This document shows positions 61,795 through 64,000 of a DNA stretch of 64,000 nt, in pieces. Source of the DNA: Bacillota bacterium (GTDB taxonomy: Bacteria; Bacillota; Clostridia; Lachnospirales; Lachnospiraceae). The notes beneath the pieces are model-generated. The model worked only from the letters and a program-made list of their open reading frames with translations. It made no database searches and was not told the DNA's origin. The stretch is from contig JAEZLZ010000020.1 of NCBI GenBank assembly GCA_023415055.1, forward strand, positions 1 to 64,000. Direction: 5' to 3'. The translations under genes were made by a program, and so were the position numbers. Each line of letters opens with the position of its first letter. Position 1 is the first letter of the stretch.

Positions 61795-62526
61795 TCAAAA
61801 ATTTTTCATAATCAATTCATATATGATCGGAACAAGTACGGCGGGAAGCAGATTACCGCATTTTATCTTCTTTCCGAAAATCATATTGATACCTATTCCA
61901 AAGATTAAGATCGAGCCAATGAAAGAAAGGTTTGCAATCATCTGTTCACTAAGATAAGGTTCAATGTATTTTGCGGATAGTGTAATTCCTCCCTGATAAA
62001 TCCCCAGTGGAATAATGGAAAAGAACACTCCAAGTCCAAGGGTGGAAGCAAAGAAAATGGCTACGGTTCCGTCAATAATCCCCTTTGCATAAAGCATGGA
62101 TGCATCCCCGGATATGCCATCCTGTAATGAGCCTATGATAGCCATCGCACCGATACAGAATAACAAGGAGCTGTTCACAAAACCTTCCACAAAGTTTTGA
62201 CCCTTTTCTCCCTTCACCTTAAGCTTTCTCTTAATCCATTCCCCTATGTAATCAAGACGTGCTTCGATATCAATCCATTCACCGAAGAAGGCACCGATTG
62301 CAAGGGACATAATCATCAGCATAACATTGGCGGTTTCGAGTCCCTCTTCCCGGACTACAAATAAACCTTGCAAGGCGCCACTGATACCGATAAACATGAC
62401 TGCTAATCCCAGTGCATTCATAATGGTAATCTGAAACCTTTGTTTCAGCCCACCTTTGAGTAAAAGTCCGATACCCGAGCCAATCAGAATCAACACCATA
62501 TTTACAATTGTACCTAAGCCTATCAT
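61795..62526 (-). CDS. DUF554 membrane protein (YdfK-like)
   Basis: 243 residues with about seven membrane segments. GLGTIVNMVLILIGSGIGLLLKGGL at the start, MSLAIGAFFGEWIDIEARLD near 75 and SLLFCIGAMAIIGSLQDG near 130 match the DUF554 family. Function unknown in general; a transport role is likely. It stands alone. Confidence 0.9.
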   Translation of the reverse strand: MIGLGTIVNMVLILIGSGIGLLLKGGLKQRFQITIMNALGLAVMFIGISGALQGLFVVREEGLETANVMLMIMSLAIGAFFGEWIDIEARLDYIGEWIKRKLKVKGEKGQNFVEGFVNSSLLFCIGAMAIIGSLQDGISGDASMLYAKGIIDGTVAIFFASTLGLGVFFSIIPLGIYQGGITLSAKYIEPYLSEQMIANLSFIGSILIFGIGINMIFGKKIKCGNLLPAVLVPIIYELIMKNF

Positions 62527-62587
62527 AGTTTCTCCCGTTCTGCCGCTGATCAGCGGCTGTTATATATTGAGGTCCTAGGTTATGTAT

Positions 62588-63160
62588 CTATACCAGGCCC
62601 GTTGTCTCTTCTACTTCTCTCAGAGCATCAATCGTCTGCGAGATTAGCTCCTGTAACTCCCAGCCAAGCATCTGTGCACCTTGCATTATTACCTCTCTGG
62701 AGCATCCCGCCGCAAATTTAGGGGTCTTGAACTTCTTGATTACCGAACTTACTTCCAGGTCCATCGTACTGTGGGAGGGTCTCATGATTACTACCGCACC
62801 GATGAGTCCGGTTAATTCATCGACTGCGAAAAGAACCTTCTCCATGAGATGCTCCGGTTTGATATCAACACAGATGCCATAGCCATGACTTGCAGTCGAA
62901 TGAATGATTCGCTCATCGATTTGCCTTTCACGCATAATTTCCTGGCTTTTTCTGCAATGCTCCTGCGGATACCTTCCAAAATCCAGATCATGCAGCAACC
63001 CTACGATTCCCCAGAAATCTGCTTCCTGTTCAAAACCAAGCCTTAATGCAAAGTGTCTCATCACGCTCTCTACGATACGGGCATGCTTTAATTGAAATTC
63101 ATCGTCATTATATTCTGTAAGCAGTGCCCATGCTTCCTCTCTCGTCGGTATGCTCCCCAT
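62588..63160 (-). CDS. HD-domain hydrolase
   Basis: 190 residues. The HD metal motif is GLLHDLDFGRYPQEHC near 51-65; the first His is in LKHARIVESVMRHFA and the conserved Asp in FAVDELTGLIGAVV. This compact HDIG-type form is frequent in Clostridia and probably hydrolyses a nucleotide or phosphoester. Substrate not known. It is 121 bases after the tcdA-like gene. Confidence 0.88.
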   Translation of the reverse strand: MGSIPTREEAWALLTEYNDDEFQLKHARIVESVMRHFALRLGFEQEADFWGIVGLLHDLDFGRYPQEHCRKSQEIMRERQIDERIIHSTASHGYGICVDIKPEHLMEKVLFAVDELTGLIGAVVIMRPSHSTMDLEVSSVIKKFKTPKFAAGCSREVIMQGAQMLGWELQELISQTIDALREVEETTGLV

Positions 63161-63281
63161 GGCTTTCTTCCCTCCATATTAAGTTCTTTATAATAAATTA
63201 TCCTGCTCTTCTAACACGAATAATGTTAAACCTATTTCTGTTTAGCAAATCAAATTGTCTACAAAGTATTCTGTTTGATGC

Positions 63282-64000
63282 CTATTTGATACCTGTTAAA
63301 TCCTTGATGACTTCTCCTGCGATAATCAAACCTGCTACCGACGGTACAAAAGAAATACTTCCGGGAATCTGTCGCTTTGCAGTGCATCTTCCTTCTGATC
63401 CGGGCGGGCAGATACAATTATTCTTACAACTAAGCGACATATCCTCCAAAGGCTTTCTTGCCGGTTCCTTGGAATATACCACTTTGAGCTTTTTTACTCC
63501 TCTGTTCTTAAGCTCTCTGCGCATTACCTTTGCTAACGGGCAGACTAAGGTCTTATAGATATCCGTCACTTCAAACCGTGTGGGGTCTAATTTGTTGCCG
63601 GCTCCCATACAGCTGATGATCGGTACATTTTTCTCCTGTGCCTTAAGAACCAGATCAATCTTCGCGGATACTGTATCGACCGCATCTACTACATAATCAT
63701 ACTTAGAGAAGTCGAACTGTTCTGCTGTGTCTGGTAAATAAAAGCACTGGTGTACCGTAACCTGAGCCCTCGGATTAATCTCCAGAATTCGTTCCTTCAT
63801 CACATCAACCTTATATTTTCCAACCGTTTTAATAGTAGCAATAATCTGACGGTTTATATTTGTGAGGCACACCTTATCATCATCAATCAGGTCGAAACTT
63901 CCGACTCCGCTCCTGGCCAATGCCTCCACGGTATATCCACCCACTCCTCCGATACCAAAGACTGCCACTCTTGCATTTCTCAGCAGATCGATTCCTTCCT
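63282..64000 (-). CDS. tcdA: tRNA threonylcarbamoyladenosine dehydratase (TcdA/ThiF-like), N-terminus cut by window edge
   Basis: About 239 residues are visible; the frame is open to the window end, with LLRNARVAVFGIGGVGGYTVEALARSGVG showing the nucleotide-binding GxGGxG. IDDDKVCLTNINRQ, YVVDAVDTVSAKIDL, the CICPP cysteine pair with RCTAKRQIPGSISFVPSVAGLI complete the ThiF/E1-like TcdA pattern. It cyclises the t6A modification of tRNA to ct6A. The internal GTG at 63968 is unlikely to be the start because homology continues upstream. Confidence 0.9.
   Translation of the reverse strand, partial: EGIDLLRNARVAVFGIGGVGGYTVEALARSGVGSFDLIDDDKVCLTNINRQIIATIKTVGKYKVDVMKERILEINPRAQVTVHQCFYLPDTAEQFDFSKYDYVVDAVDTVSAKIDLVLKAQEKNVPIISCMGAGNKLDPTRFEVTDIYKTLVCPLAKVMRRELKNRGVKKLKVVYSKEPARKPLEDMSLSCKNNCICPPGSEGRCTAKRQIPGSISFVPSVAGLIIAGEVIKDLTGIK

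Noticed and set aside
61375..61908. 177-codon plus-strand frame
   Set aside because: No ribosome site, poor protein-like composition, and it runs antisense through a consensus promoter, a terminator and the end of the DUF554 gene.

Overview
The window reads as chromosome of a low-to-moderate GC, anaerobic, saccharolytic Bacillota of the Clostridia, most likely a Lachnospiraceae-type organism. Reasons visible in the genes: a Rex redox repressor, a probable Re-type citrate synthase, YesM/YesN sensor pairs wired to sugar ABC importers, a GerMN lipoprotein and a CwlD-like amidase (spore-former heritage), a CD3324-family protein, and strong AGGAGG ribosome sites. No rRNA, tRNA, CRISPR array, phage gene or insertion sequence was recognised. 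Most genes are on the minus strand; both edges cut a gene (comEC at the left, a tcdA-like gene at the right).

Layout. 1-5.2 kb: comEA, a two-component pair, a GerMN lipoprotein and comEC in one direction. 5.3-12.0 kb: a small DMT permease, then arginine biosynthesis (GNAT, argJ, argB, argD on minus; argG on plus) around maf. 12-18.4 kb: lipase-like hydrolase, GDPD, MFS permease, TrmH-type methyltransferase, DegV, AEC permease. 18.4-26.7 kb: mntP behind a likely Mn riboswitch and terminator, then GNAT, epimerase, HAD and histidine phosphatases, aldo/keto reductase and asnA. 26.9-37.7 kb: a lipoprotein, then a sugar ABC importer with its own sensor operon (membrane-anchored sugar-binding protein, LytS/YesM-type kinase, YesN regulator, extra binding lipoprotein). 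37.8-41.2 kb: amidase, cold-shock protein, CD3324 protein, rubrerythrin-like protein, rlmH, phosphatase. 41.4-49.8 kb: a second sugar importer (LplA/B/C type) with its own YesM/YesN pair. 50.6-55.5 kb: rex, unknown coiled-coil gene, acpS, nnr, alr, mazF. 55.7-64 kb: ABC-F protein, GntR regulator, isocitrate dehydrogenase, Re-citrate synthase, a small membrane protein, DUF554, an HD protein and the tcdA-like gene.

How genes work together. The two importers with private sensors suggest tight sugar-specific induction, and their promoter regions share an AT-rich element. The GntR/isocitrate dehydrogenase/citrate synthase group would feed 2-oxoglutarate to glutamate, which the arginine genes use. 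The citrate synthase promoter has a perfect operator-like palindrome over its -10 box.

The points most worth following are: a 48-bp hairpin repeat present twice, each time fused to the U-tract of a terminator; an LplB-type permease with about 250 extra N-terminal residues; the sugar three-component system with an additional binding protein; a two-component system with GerMN lipoprotein lodged between comEA and comEC; an antitoxin-less mazF; several very long hairpins in intergenic DNA; and a 68-residue membrane protein behind a consensus promoter. Starts were re-chosen from ribosome-binding sites wherever the longest frame looked wrong.
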